NCBI GenBank assembly: GCA_030040595.1
Contig: JASHTL010000080.1
Coordinates: 1-13,646, forward strand
DNA length: 13,646 bases
Direction: 5' to 3'
DNA from: Microcaldota archaeon
GTDB taxonomy: Archaea; Micrarchaeota; Micrarchaeia; Micrarchaeales; CABMGC01
Numbering within the stretch: position 1 is the first letter of the stretch; every line of letters starts with the position of its first letter. The notes beneath the pieces were generated by a model that worked only from the letters and a program-made list of their open reading frames with translations, did no database searches and was not told where the DNA came from. Positions 6,688 through 13,406 of the stretch are shown here, piece after piece. Made by a program: the position numbers and the translations under genes.

Positions 6688-7248
6688 TCATCTCCGATCC
6701 TTCTTCCTCAGCGAGACCATGGCCACTGCGTTTATGCCCTTGCCTCTTCCGTGTTCTGTCAGACCCTCGCCAGTTGTTGCGCCTATGCCTACCTGGCTTG
6801 CCTTTATGGAAAGTGTCTTTGCTATCCTGGTCTTCATCTTCTCTATATACGGACTAAGCCTTGGCCTTCCTGCAGTGATCATCACCGTGATATTGTTCAC
6901 ACGGTACCCTGCGCTGTCTACCTTGTTCATCGCATACCTCAGCAGCTTGCTGCCCTCTATGCCCGCATAATTCGGATCCGTATCGGGGAAATGGTATCCC
7001 ACGTCGCGCTCGCCAACCGCAAGGAAGAGCGCATTCGATATGGCATGTGCGACAACGTCGCCATCCGAGTGGGCAACAGGGCTGAACTCCTTCGATACAA
7101 TGGTATTTCCAAGGATAAGCGGTTTCTGGTTCCTTGTTCCCCTGACCTGATTGATCCTATGGTCATCAGAGCCATAGCCTATGAGGTATTCAGGCTCCTT
7201 CCCAGTGCTCTTCATAGAGTGACATTGCCAGGCAAAACTTATGAACAT
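6688..7248 (-). CDS. ispF: 2-C-methyl-D-erythritol 2,4-cyclodiphosphate synthase
   Basis: IspF cyclises the IspE product to methylerythritol cyclodiphosphate with loss of CMP; the enzyme is normally a trimer with a divalent metal. All landmarks are present: IGYGSDDHRI with metal ligands Asp28 and His30, the AHSDGDVVAHAI segment (His60, and His68 as third metal ligand), GERDVGYHFPDTDPNY (79-94), and ATTGEGLTEHGRGKGI (157-172). The first ATG (7248) gives a leader of about 20 residues before the first strand. The ATG at 7215 would give a start closer to the family norm, and I cannot choose firmly. It is the first gene of an ispF-ispE operon, divergent from pyrD across about 110 bases. A TATAC-like box on the minus strand near 7285-7291 is a plausible promoter. 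Confidence 0.94.
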   Translation of the reverse strand: MFISFAWQCHSMKSTGKEPEYLIGYGSDDHRINQVRGTRNQKPLILGNTIVSKEFSPVAHSDGDVVAHAISNALFLAVGERDVGYHFPDTDPNYAGIEGSKLLRYAMNKVDSAGYRVNNITVMITAGRPRLSPYIEKMKTRIAKTLSIKASQVGIGATTGEGLTEHGRGKGINAVAMVSLRKKDRR

Positions 7249-7305
7249 TCTGCTTTTCGATAAGGCGCGTGCACAGCCTTGCGGTATAAGACTTCTCCTG
7301 CTAAT

Positions 7306-7326
7306 TTTGTAACAAATGTTTATTAA
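7306..7326 (+). promoter_or_regulatory. pyrD promoter with adjacent inverted repeat
   Basis: TTTATTAA (7319-7326) is a TATA-like box predicting a start near 7350, about 11 bases ahead of the pyrD ATG. Directly upstream lies the short inverted repeat TTTGT-A-ACAAA (7306-7316), placed where a regulator could bind next to the TATA box. Operator function is speculative. Confidence 0.35.
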
Positions 7327-7360
7327 GAGCCAGAAATAGAAAGGTGCACGTTGTGGTGTT

Positions 7361-8506
7361 ATGTCTGCAGTAAGGGCTGGAGAAAGCGCTGTTACAGTGC
7401 TATATAAGGAGATAGCGAGGCCTGCCTTGTTCAGATATTGTGATCCTGAGTACGCACACGGGGTTGTCGGACCTCTTCTTAGGAAGCCATTCCCGTCAAG
7501 AGTAATGTCCAGTTATCTGGATTACGGGAAAGATCGCCTCTCGATAGAACTTCGCGGAAAGGTAAGAATTCCCGGGCCGATAGGTCTCGCCGCAGGCTTT
7601 GACAAGGATGCGGAGATGCTGAAAGGCCTTGCCCACATATTTGATTATCTTACCGTTGGCACATTCCTTCCATTCCCATGGCCTGGAAACCCAGAGAGAA
7701 AGGATGGCAATCCCCGCACGGGAAGGATTGTCAGGCTAGAGGACGAGGAATCCATGCTAAACTGCCTGGGCTTCCCTTTCGGCGGTCCCGGGAAGGCTAT
7801 AGCTAACGTAGCTGCGTATACGGGCCGAGTACCTATCAGCGTAAGCGTTGCTATAAGGCCTCCTGCGGATGGCGAGAGCATGGACAGGGTAATCGGAAGA
7901 TTCGAAGCGCTTGTGAGTAGCGTTGCGGATCTTAAGGTAAGCATGATCGAGCCTAACTTTGCCTCGCCCAACACCAAAGGCCTTGCAGTCTTCTTCGAGC
8001 CTGAACTGTTCAACACACTGGCACAGATCGTGACGCAGCATCGGGGCCTTGCAGATAGTGTCAAGCTGCTGAAGATGCCTCCTCATACGGAACATGAAAC
8101 AAGGAGAAGGAACCTCAACGTGGCAGAGGCATGGATTGAGCATGGCGGCGACGGCATTACAGCAATAAACACTCTTCCAACCGAGGACAGAAGGCTCTCT
8201 GTCGGTAAAGGGGGAAAGAGCGGAAGGGCAATATACGAACTGATGCTTAGCAACATAGACGATTATAGAAATCATCTTGGTCCGGATCCTGTGATAAACG
8301 CATGCGGCGGAATATGGCCTGAGAATGTGCCGGATGTGCTGCTGCGCCACAAGGCAGACACTGTGCAGGTGCTAACATCATTCATCTACGAAGGGCCAGG
8401 ATCAGTTAGAGACGCCAAGAAGGCGCTCATAAAAGCCCTTGACGATCGCGGTTACATAGACATGGACTCGTTCAGGCGCAACGCGTTCGGCAGCGCGATG
8501 AGATGA
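7361..8506 (+). CDS. pyrD: Dihydroorotate dehydrogenase, class 2-like (quinone type)
   Basis: Oxidises dihydroorotate to orotate in pyrimidine synthesis, using FMN. The 381 residues have class 2 hallmarks: an N-terminal helical extension (about 10-45, ARPALFRYCDPEYAH), GLAAGFDKDAE (75-85), the VGTFLPFPWPGNP segment, LNCLGFPFGG, NFASPNT (199-205) with the catalytic-base serine Ser202 in place of the class 1 cysteine, Lys238, the INT segment (269-271), the ACGGI phosphate loop (314-318) and VQVLTSFIYEGPG near the end. Class 2 enzymes pass electrons to membrane quinone, so a quinone-based respiratory chain is implied. An unusual 4-5 residue expansion (ERKDGNPRTG) follows GNP. The ATG at 7361 follows a TATA-like box at 7319-7326. 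pyrC follows after 4 bases. Confidence 0.92.
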   Translation: MSAVRAGESAVTVLYKEIARPALFRYCDPEYAHGVVGPLLRKPFPSRVMSSYLDYGKDRLSIELRGKVRIPGPIGLAAGFDKDAEMLKGLAHIFDYLTVGTFLPFPWPGNPERKDGNPRTGRIVRLEDEESMLNCLGFPFGGPGKAIANVAAYTGRVPISVSVAIRPPADGESMDRVIGRFEALVSSVADLKVSMIEPNFASPNTKGLAVFFEPELFNTLAQIVTQHRGLADSVKLLKMPPHTEHETRRRNLNVAEAWIEHGGDGITAINTLPTEDRRLSVGKGGKSGRAIYELMLSNIDDYRNHLGPDPVINACGGIWPENVPDVLLRHKADTVQVLTSFIYEGPGSVRDAKKALIKALDDRGYIDMDSFRRNAFGSAMR

Positions 8507-8510
8507 CACG

Positions 8511-9473
8511 ATGCCAAGAATCGCAGATCCACATGTTCACTGCAGGGATGGAATACAGGCATACAAGGCAACCATAGAGTCCACCACGGAGCTCGCAAGG
8601 AGAAGCGGCGTGGTAGCAATAATCGACATGCCGAATACTGATCCTCCGATAATAGATGCTGCCCGAGTAGCAGAAAGGCTGAAACTCGCAGAGGACTCTG
8701 GTTCTATCAACGGCTACTACCTTTATGTCGGAGCTACGGCAGACAAGGCGCAGCTCGCCGAGGCAGTGTGGCTAGTGGAGACCAACCAGAAGGTGGCGGG
8801 CATGAAGCTATACGCAGGCAAGTCGGTTGGCGATCTTGAGGTATCTGAGCCTGATGCCCAGAAAATGGTCTATGAAACGCTCGCAAGGCTCAGATACAGG
8901 GGCGTGCTTGTCGTGCACTGCGAGAAGGAGAGCCTCTTCAGGATGGAGCTATGGGATCCTAAGACGCCAATGACCTGGAACCTCGCAAGGCCGCCGGAGG
9001 CGGAGGTTGAATCCGTCAAGGACCAGATCAGGATGGCCAGAGACTCAGGTCTCGAGGCGCACATTCACATAGCGCACATATCCGTTCCACAGTCAGTCAT
9101 GGTTGTAGACAAGGCAAGGTCCGCAATGAGGATAAGCTGCGGCGCGACGCCACACCATCTGATGCTCTCTACCGCAGACATGCAGGGCCCGGCCGGCCTC
9201 ATGCACAAGGTAAACCCTCCATTAAGGTCGCCTGCTGAATCGGACGAGCTGGTAAGACTGCTGCGGGAAGGCAAGATTGACATGGTGGAGAGCGACCACG
9301 CGCCGCACACACAGGAGGAGAAGATGCGAGAACCATACATGTCTGGCATACCCTCGCTGCAATTATACCCTGCGTTGATGCCGTACCTAAGTAAAAGAGG
9401 TTTCACCGATAAGAGAATTGAAGAGATCACATACAATAATGTCAAAAGGGTCTTCGACAAGATTGTTGAGTGA
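8511..9473 (+). CDS. pyrC: Dihydroorotase
   Basis: Catalyses the reversible cyclisation of carbamoyl-aspartate to dihydroorotate, the substrate of the preceding gene's product. It is an amidohydrolase TIM barrel with two zinc ions. Visible metal and substrate residues are DPHVHCRD (His8, His10, Arg12), MPNTDP (Asn42), KLYAG (Lys99, the likely carboxylated lysine), VHCEKE (His136), HIAHIS (His189) and the catalytic ESDHAPHT (Asp262). The SDHAPHT-EEK and ATPHHL segments are class I-like. At 320 residues it is short for class I, because it begins at the first barrel strand and lacks the flanking beta-sandwich pieces present in longer members. It starts 4 bases after the pyrD stop, so the two form an operon. 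The ATG at 8511 is the only sensible start. Confidence 0.93.
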   Translation: MPRIADPHVHCRDGIQAYKATIESTTELARRSGVVAIIDMPNTDPPIIDAARVAERLKLAEDSGSINGYYLYVGATADKAQLAEAVWLVETNQKVAGMKLYAGKSVGDLEVSEPDAQKMVYETLARLRYRGVLVVHCEKESLFRMELWDPKTPMTWNLARPPEAEVESVKDQIRMARDSGLEAHIHIAHISVPQSVMVVDKARSAMRISCGATPHHLMLSTADMQGPAGLMHKVNPPLRSPAESDELVRLLREGKIDMVESDHAPHTQEEKMREPYMSGIPSLQLYPALMPYLSKRGFTDKRIEEITYNNVKRVFDKIVE

Positions 9474-9480
9474 CCTCAGG

Positions 9481-10719
9481 TCAACTCGAAAACAGGCTGT
9501 CAAGGTCCAGCTCCTCCGATTTCGTTATCTCGTTTATGAGCACAGTCGCGTAAGAGCCGGTAGGCACGGAGAATGAAAGCCTCATGCTTCCATTGCCCTG
9601 ATCCATTGAGAAATCCTTGAAAGGCGCGAGGATCGGCCTGAATGATCCGCGCATGCTCAATTCGGGCATGCTCTTTATGTTGAACGACTCCTTGGATATG
9701 CCGATCCTGTCCATCGTTATGCGTTCCTCGTCGCTCACGTACTTCTCCGCGGTTTCGTAGCCTATAAGAGGTACCATCGCAAAGTCACTTCTCTCATCTG
9801 TGACGTTCGCAGAGTCTGGGAAACCGTAGAAGTTGCTCCCGCAGTATGCCTTTGACTCGAAATTCCCTTGGCGGACCCTCTCCTCAACCTCAAGGTTGAA
9901 TATGAGCGACTGCACGGCGTGGATGAACATCAGGGATACGCCCCTTGGGAGCCTTCTCAGCGCTCCGGCATAATCGCCGGCATGTTCAGACAGGTAGCCC
10001 ATTACGTAAAGCTCGTTTTTCAGGTATCTGGGGAAATATGCAAGCGCCGCTCCGAAATTTCTGTCCTCAAAGAGCCTCTTTCTGGCCTCTACTGCAGAAT
10101 CATTTGTTTCTCCTGTCACATCGGTGAGAAGAGTCATTACTGCGCTTTCGAAATCGTTCCTCATTATCGCAAGGCCTATCTTTGCGTTGCTGAGCCTGTT
10201 CCCGAATCTCTGCCTGTCGAAATAGTTGGGCATCTGTCCGCCGAGTTCCTCGATAGACCTGTTTGCATTCTCCGGTTTGCCTACATTCTCTATGGTCGCA
10301 TCGAAAGCATTGCCTATGTTGCTGCCCATCTCCACGCCGTTGCTCCTCCACGCGCCATTGACTGATATGTCTTTTATAATCAGGCCAAGAAGCTGGTCAG
10401 GCGCAGTGCCGAATACGCTTGCAAGTTGTACTGATACTGAAGTCCTGTCCTTTGTGCCCGCATAGCCTATTGATTTCTTTCCGTGCCCCAGTTTTTTAGC
10501 TATTGTCACAAGGGCCTGTATCGTGTTCCAGTCACGCTTCTGGAGCACGAATGTGGTGAACCTGCCCTGCGGGTTTTCCATTTCCTCGAGGAACCCTGCA
10601 TCATAGCGCGTATCAGGCTCCAGCACCTTCCCCTTCCCTGTTATCTCCTTGACAATGAAGTCGGAGGAACTCGATTTTATGGTCCCTCCTGTCCCTTCCG
10701 CGCCTGATAAGTGAAGCAT
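9481..10719 (-). CDS. truD: tRNA pseudouridine(13) synthase TruD
   Basis: Makes pseudouridine at position 13 in the D arm of tRNAs. The 412 residues match the archaeal/eukaryal Pus7-like TruD length, longer than most bacterial TruD. The N-terminal part has SSSDFIVKEI, typical of the family's first strand. The catalytic motif GYAGTKDRTSVSVQ carries Asp91. A second hallmark, PNYFDRQRFG (164-173), follows, and the inserted TRUD domain occupies roughly residues 175-330. The C-terminal GSYATVLINEITK closes the catalytic domain. The ATG at 10719 lies about 10 bases after the start predicted from a strong TATA box at 10751-10760. It converges on pyrC with a 7-base gap. There is no functional link to the pyrimidine genes beyond adjacency. 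Confidence 0.93.
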   Translation of the reverse strand: MLHLSGAEGTGGTIKSSSSDFIVKEITGKGKVLEPDTRYDAGFLEEMENPQGRFTTFVLQKRDWNTIQALVTIAKKLGHGKKSIGYAGTKDRTSVSVQLASVFGTAPDQLLGLIIKDISVNGAWRSNGVEMGSNIGNAFDATIENVGKPENANRSIEELGGQMPNYFDRQRFGNRLSNAKIGLAIMRNDFESAVMTLLTDVTGETNDSAVEARKRLFEDRNFGAALAYFPRYLKNELYVMGYLSEHAGDYAGALRRLPRGVSLMFIHAVQSLIFNLEVEERVRQGNFESKAYCGSNFYGFPDSANVTDERSDFAMVPLIGYETAEKYVSDEERITMDRIGISKESFNIKSMPELSMRGSFRPILAPFKDFSMDQGNGSMRLSFSVPTGSYATVLINEITKSEELDLDSLFSS

Positions 10720-10750
10720 TGAAATCGCTATTAAAAGGCTTTGGCAAGCA

Positions 10751-10760
10751 ATATATAATA
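10751..10760. promoter_or_regulatory. TATA box between truD and the ProDH-like gene
   Basis: ATATATAATA is nearly symmetric. On the minus strand it predicts a start near 10728, giving truD a leader of about 10 bases. On the plus strand it could start a transcript near 10782, leaving about 50 bases before the TTG at 10831. No other strong box is seen ahead of that TTG. Confidence 0.45.
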
Positions 10761-10830
10761 GCGTAAGGCAATAGAATAGGACAAGGAGAAAACACTAGCT
10801 TAATGGATTGTATATCAAATAGTGGTATAA

Positions 10831-11643
10831 TTGAAGGACGACTCTTTCGTTGAAAAGATTCTTTACAGGCTGGTGAAGAAGCACGTCTCGGGAACAACAA
10901 TGAGCTCGGCTCTTGAAAAGACAAAGGAGCTCAACAGCAAGAACATGCACGTCTCGATAACCTTTCTCAGCAACAGCATAGCCACGAGGCAGAAGGCAAA
11001 GTACGTGACCACCACCTACCTCGAGCTTGTGCGCCAGATCTCGAGGCTCGGGCTCAAGGCCAGCATACAGGCGCCGCTGAGCCAGCTCGGCCTCGACGTT
11101 GACGAACAGACAGCGGCTGAGAACCTCTCCGAGATAATAAGGACGGGGAACAAGTACGGCGTCTTCGTATGGGCGGAGGTGCCTCCCGGAAGCCATTTCA
11201 CGACAAGCCAGTTCGACGGCGCAAGGGGATTCGGGCTGGCAGCCCAGGCAGCAGAGATTGACAAGGTTGCCAAGACCCACAAGGCGGTAAAGGCATTCAA
11301 GGCCATATTCAACGGCACTGAGGACAAGTCAAGATCAGAGGCCCTTGCCAGGCAGATTGGCAACATGCGCAGCAATGGGAATACCGTCATGCTCTCTCCA
11401 CCTGACCTGCTCGTGAAGAGGCTGATGAACAACGGCAAGGGGAACAAGTCTGTCATATTCGAGTTCAGGTTCGGCGACGGCAGCAAGAGGCTGAAGAAAC
11501 TTGCAAAGAGGGGCGCAAGGACGAGTGTCTACCTTCCTTTCGGAAAGGACTGGCAGGCCTATGCGATGAACAACGTGCCTGAGGGCTACACGCGCTTCCT
11601 TGCGGGCAAGTTCCTGAACGAGAGCGAGGAGAGCAGGGCTTGA
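10831..11643 (+). CDS. Proline dehydrogenase-fold protein with altered substrate motif
   Basis: This 270-residue protein follows the proline dehydrogenase (PRODH) barrel from end to end. An early ALEKTKELNSKNMHVSITFL segment matches the first helix-strand unit. LKASIQAPLSQLGLDVDE (about 75-92) matches the strand that carries the active-site lysine. VIFEFRFGDGSKRLKKL (208-224) matches the FxxLYGxRxDL region, and VYLPFGKDWQAY (233-244) the VYVPYGxxWxxY motif. Key residues differ. The Arg-Arg pair that binds the proline carboxylate is Asn247-Asn248, the K in SVK is Gln or Ala, and the DME element reads WAE. The normal RLVKGAY strand is replaced by AVKAFKAIF. Proline oxidation is therefore doubtful; FAD binding is undecided. 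TTG is the only upstream start, since a TAA lies directly before it. It heads a close-packed run with the SDR 4 bases downstream. Confidence 0.72.
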   Translation: MKDDSFVEKILYRLVKKHVSGTTMSSALEKTKELNSKNMHVSITFLSNSIATRQKAKYVTTTYLELVRQISRLGLKASIQAPLSQLGLDVDEQTAAENLSEIIRTGNKYGVFVWAEVPPGSHFTTSQFDGARGFGLAAQAAEIDKVAKTHKAVKAFKAIFNGTEDKSRSEALARQIGNMRSNGNTVMLSPPDLLVKRLMNNGKGNKSVIFEFRFGDGSKRLKKLAKRGARTSVYLPFGKDWQAYAMNNVPEGYTRFLAGKFLNESEESRA

Positions 11644-11647
11644 TAGC

Positions 11648-12613
11648 GTGAAGACAGTACTGATAACCGGCGCAGGCGGAAGAATGGGCAGATACGTATC
11701 AACAGCACTAGTCGGGAAGGGATACAGGGTCCGTGCTCTGGTAATGAACAAGGAGCAGGTGCTCACACTGCCGGCAGGCATAGTCCCGTATATAGGGGAC
11801 ATAACCAACCCGAGAGCCATGGCCAAGGCGTGCGATGGCGCTGATGCTGTCGTGCATCTCGCCGCTGTAGTCAGCGAGTATAAGTACAGCACTGAACAGA
11901 TACTAAACACCAATGTCATAGGCACGAGAACGGTCATTGACGCGTGCAAAGACAACGGCGTCAGGAAGATCCTCTTCCCAAGCACCTCCGATGTTTACGG
12001 AAGGTCAAGGAGCGAGAGGCTAACCGAGGACTCGGAGCTGAAGCCATCGGACAAGTACGGCTACAGCAAGATGCTTGCCGAGGATGTCCTCAGGGAGGAG
12101 AGCGGCACGCTCGCATATACTATATTCAGGCTAGCGGTGGTTTACGGCCCCGGTTTCGAGCACTCGTTCTTCAAGCTGCTCCGCCTCATAAACCAGGGAA
12201 AGGCCTATCTGGTCGGAAGCGGCGATAACCACCTTGCAGTTGTACATGTGACAGACATAGTCCAGGCGTTCGTGCTTTCGCTCGAGAAACCGGCATCGGA
12301 CAAGAGGGTGTACAACATCTCGGACGGCGAGGACCACACCCAGAGGCAGCTCTACGATCTTGCGGCAGAGTACCTCAAGGTTCCTAAGCCTACGAAGCAG
12401 ATAAGCAACATAGTCATGAACGTGATGGCGAAGACAAGGGGCATAGACAGCGACGAGATGAGGTTCCTAACGAGCAACAGGCTCCTCGACATAACCAGGG
12501 CGAGGAAGGAGCTGGGCTACAGGCCCAAGGTAAGCATACGCATGGGCGCGCAGGAACTTGTCAAGGAGTTTGTGGAGAAACAGAGATACTCAACAATGAG
12601 GTCGGTTATATGA
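11648..12613 (+). CDS. Extended SDR: NAD-dependent epimerase/dehydratase family
   Basis: A 321-residue Rossmann enzyme of the extended short-chain dehydrogenase family. It has the dinucleotide loop TGAGGRMG (7-14), the acidic DIT segment near 51, LAAVV (71-75), a catalytic Ser/Thr in FPSTSDVYG (110-118), Tyr137 and Lys141 in YGYSK, and RLAVVYGPG further on. The family includes nucleotide-sugar epimerases, dehydratases and 3-beta-hydroxysteroid-type dehydrogenases, and the substrate cannot be assigned. It lies between the PRODH-like gene and GGGPS, overlapping GGGPS by 4 bases (ATGA), so a role in a lipid or isoprenoid-alcohol step is possible but only from context. The start is GTG at 11648, preceded by TTGATA, which pairs partly with the extended anti-Shine-Dalgarno. 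Confidence 0.88.
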   Translation: MKTVLITGAGGRMGRYVSTALVGKGYRVRALVMNKEQVLTLPAGIVPYIGDITNPRAMAKACDGADAVVHLAAVVSEYKYSTEQILNTNVIGTRTVIDACKDNGVRKILFPSTSDVYGRSRSERLTEDSELKPSDKYGYSKMLAEDVLREESGTLAYTIFRLAVVYGPGFEHSFFKLLRLINQGKAYLVGSGDNHLAVVHVTDIVQAFVLSLEKPASDKRVYNISDGEDHTQRQLYDLAAEYLKVPKPTKQISNIVMNVMAKTRGIDSDEMRFLTSNRLLDITRARKELGYRPKVSIRMGAQELVKEFVEKQRYSTMRSVI

Positions 12614-12945
12614 AAATGGGCAAAGTGGAGAAGTACATGCACGAACGTCTCGAGGACAATGGCGCAATCCTGCTGACGCTTATAGACCCTGTGGACTACA
12701 AGGGTCCTGAAGAGGCCATGAACGCGGGAAGGAGCGCAGCCGAGGGAGGCGCGGACGTAGTCCTGATAGGAGGCAGCATAGGAGCGCAAGGCGAGCTTCT
12801 CGATTACGTTACAAACGGCATAAAGGAAGCTACCGATACGCCAGTGGTTCTCTTCCCAGGCAACATAGCCACGCTTACGAAGCGCGCAGACGCTGTCTAT
12901 TTCATGTCCCTGCTCAACGCAAGGAACCCGTACTGGATAACCTAG
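12610..12945 (+). CDS. GGGP synthase, N-terminal half, ending at an in-frame TAG
   Basis: The first 111 residues of a geranylgeranylglyceryl phosphate synthase (PcrB/GGGPS family), which joins glycerol-1-phosphate to geranylgeranyl diphosphate in the first committed step of archaeal ether lipids. Visible motifs are LLTLIDP (Asp26), the VLIGGSIG loop (51-58), LFPGN (81-85) and SLLNARNPYWIT (100-111). The family then continues G-A-Q, but here codon 112 is TAG, followed by Ala-Gln in the same frame. The remaining half is listed separately. The start at 12610 overlaps the SDR stop as ATGA; an ATG at 12616 is an alternative. No base loss is involved, since both halves share one frame. The half ends near the middle of the eight-stranded barrel. 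Confidence 0.88.
   Translation: MKMGKVEKYMHERLEDNGAILLTLIDPVDYKGPEEAMNAGRSAAEGGADVVLIGGSIGAQGELLDYVTNGIKEATDTPVVLFPGNIATLTKRADAVYFMSLLNARNPYWIT
12943..12945 (+). other. In-frame amber codon inside GGGPS
   Basis: TAG replaces the codon for the glycine of the conserved I-G-A-Q segment. A glycine codon would need two base changes to become TAG (for example GGG), so a single miscall is not enough. TAG is also the normal stop of three other genes in this window (at 1021, 1358 and 5859), so wholesale reassignment of TAG is unlikely. Confidence 0.9.
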
Positions 12946-12951
12946 GCTCAG

Positions 12952-13398
12952 ATGCTCTCCGCGCCGATAATAAAGCAGATGGGCATAGAGCCCCTGCCCG
13001 TCGGTTACATCGTGGTCTCGCCGGGAGGCACTGTCGGGTGGGTCGGCGACGCGAACCTTGTGCCGAGGGAGAAGCCCAGGATCGCGGCTGCGCTTGCACT
13101 TGCGGGAGAATACCTTGGCAACAGATTCATAGTTACCGACGCCGGATCCAACCCGCAGCTCCAGGGCAGCGGACCTGTTCCTCCGGAGATGATAAAGTCG
13201 GTGAAGAGCGTGATAAGCGTGCCCTACATAGTTGCGGGAGGCGTACGCGACAGGGAATCGCTCGTCTCCACGATAAGGAGCGGCGCCGACGGCGTGCAGA
13301 TAGGCACCGCCATAGAGGGTGCAGGCGACGTCAAGAAGAGGACTGAGTTCTTCGCCAATCTGCTCAAGGAGGAAGGGAAGAGGAAGCGCGGCAAATAA
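12952..13398 (+). CDS. GGGP synthase, C-terminal half
   Basis: The continuation of GGGPS in the same frame after the amber codon. If translated separately, the first ATG is at 12952, just 6 bases beyond the TAG, which would allow stop-start reinitiation; no clear Shine-Dalgarno is seen. The 148 residues contain LSAPIIKQMGIEPLPVGYIVVSP in the family's expected order. A helix (IAAALALAGEYLG) follows, then VTDAGS where the family has L-E-A-G-S-G, PVPPEMIKSV, VAGGVRDRES (family GGGIR) and IGTAIE. Deviations are the Glu-to-Asp change before AGS, about six extra residues (NPQLQG) after AGS, and Ala in the GGGIR loop. The half ends in a basic tail (KRKRGK). RqcH follows after 8 bases. Confidence 0.85.
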   Translation: MLSAPIIKQMGIEPLPVGYIVVSPGGTVGWVGDANLVPREKPRIAAALALAGEYLGNRFIVTDAGSNPQLQGSGPVPPEMIKSVKSVISVPYIVAGGVRDRESLVSTIRSGADGVQIGTAIEGAGDVKKRTEFFANLLKEEGKRKRGK

Positions 13399-13406
13399 GT
13401 GATCCA

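Noticed and set aside
6640..7263. Plus-strand open frame of 207 codons opposite ispF
   Set aside because: The minus strand encodes a clear IspF with all metal ligands. The plus frame has a shadow composition rich in Cys, His, Tyr and Arg.
12943..12945. Genome-wide TAG-to-pyrrolysine recoding as the full explanation
   Set aside because: TAG ends at least three other genes here (at 1021, 1358 and 5859). Readthrough at 5859 would run into antisense ispD, so TAG must normally terminate. Site-specific readthrough is kept as an option.
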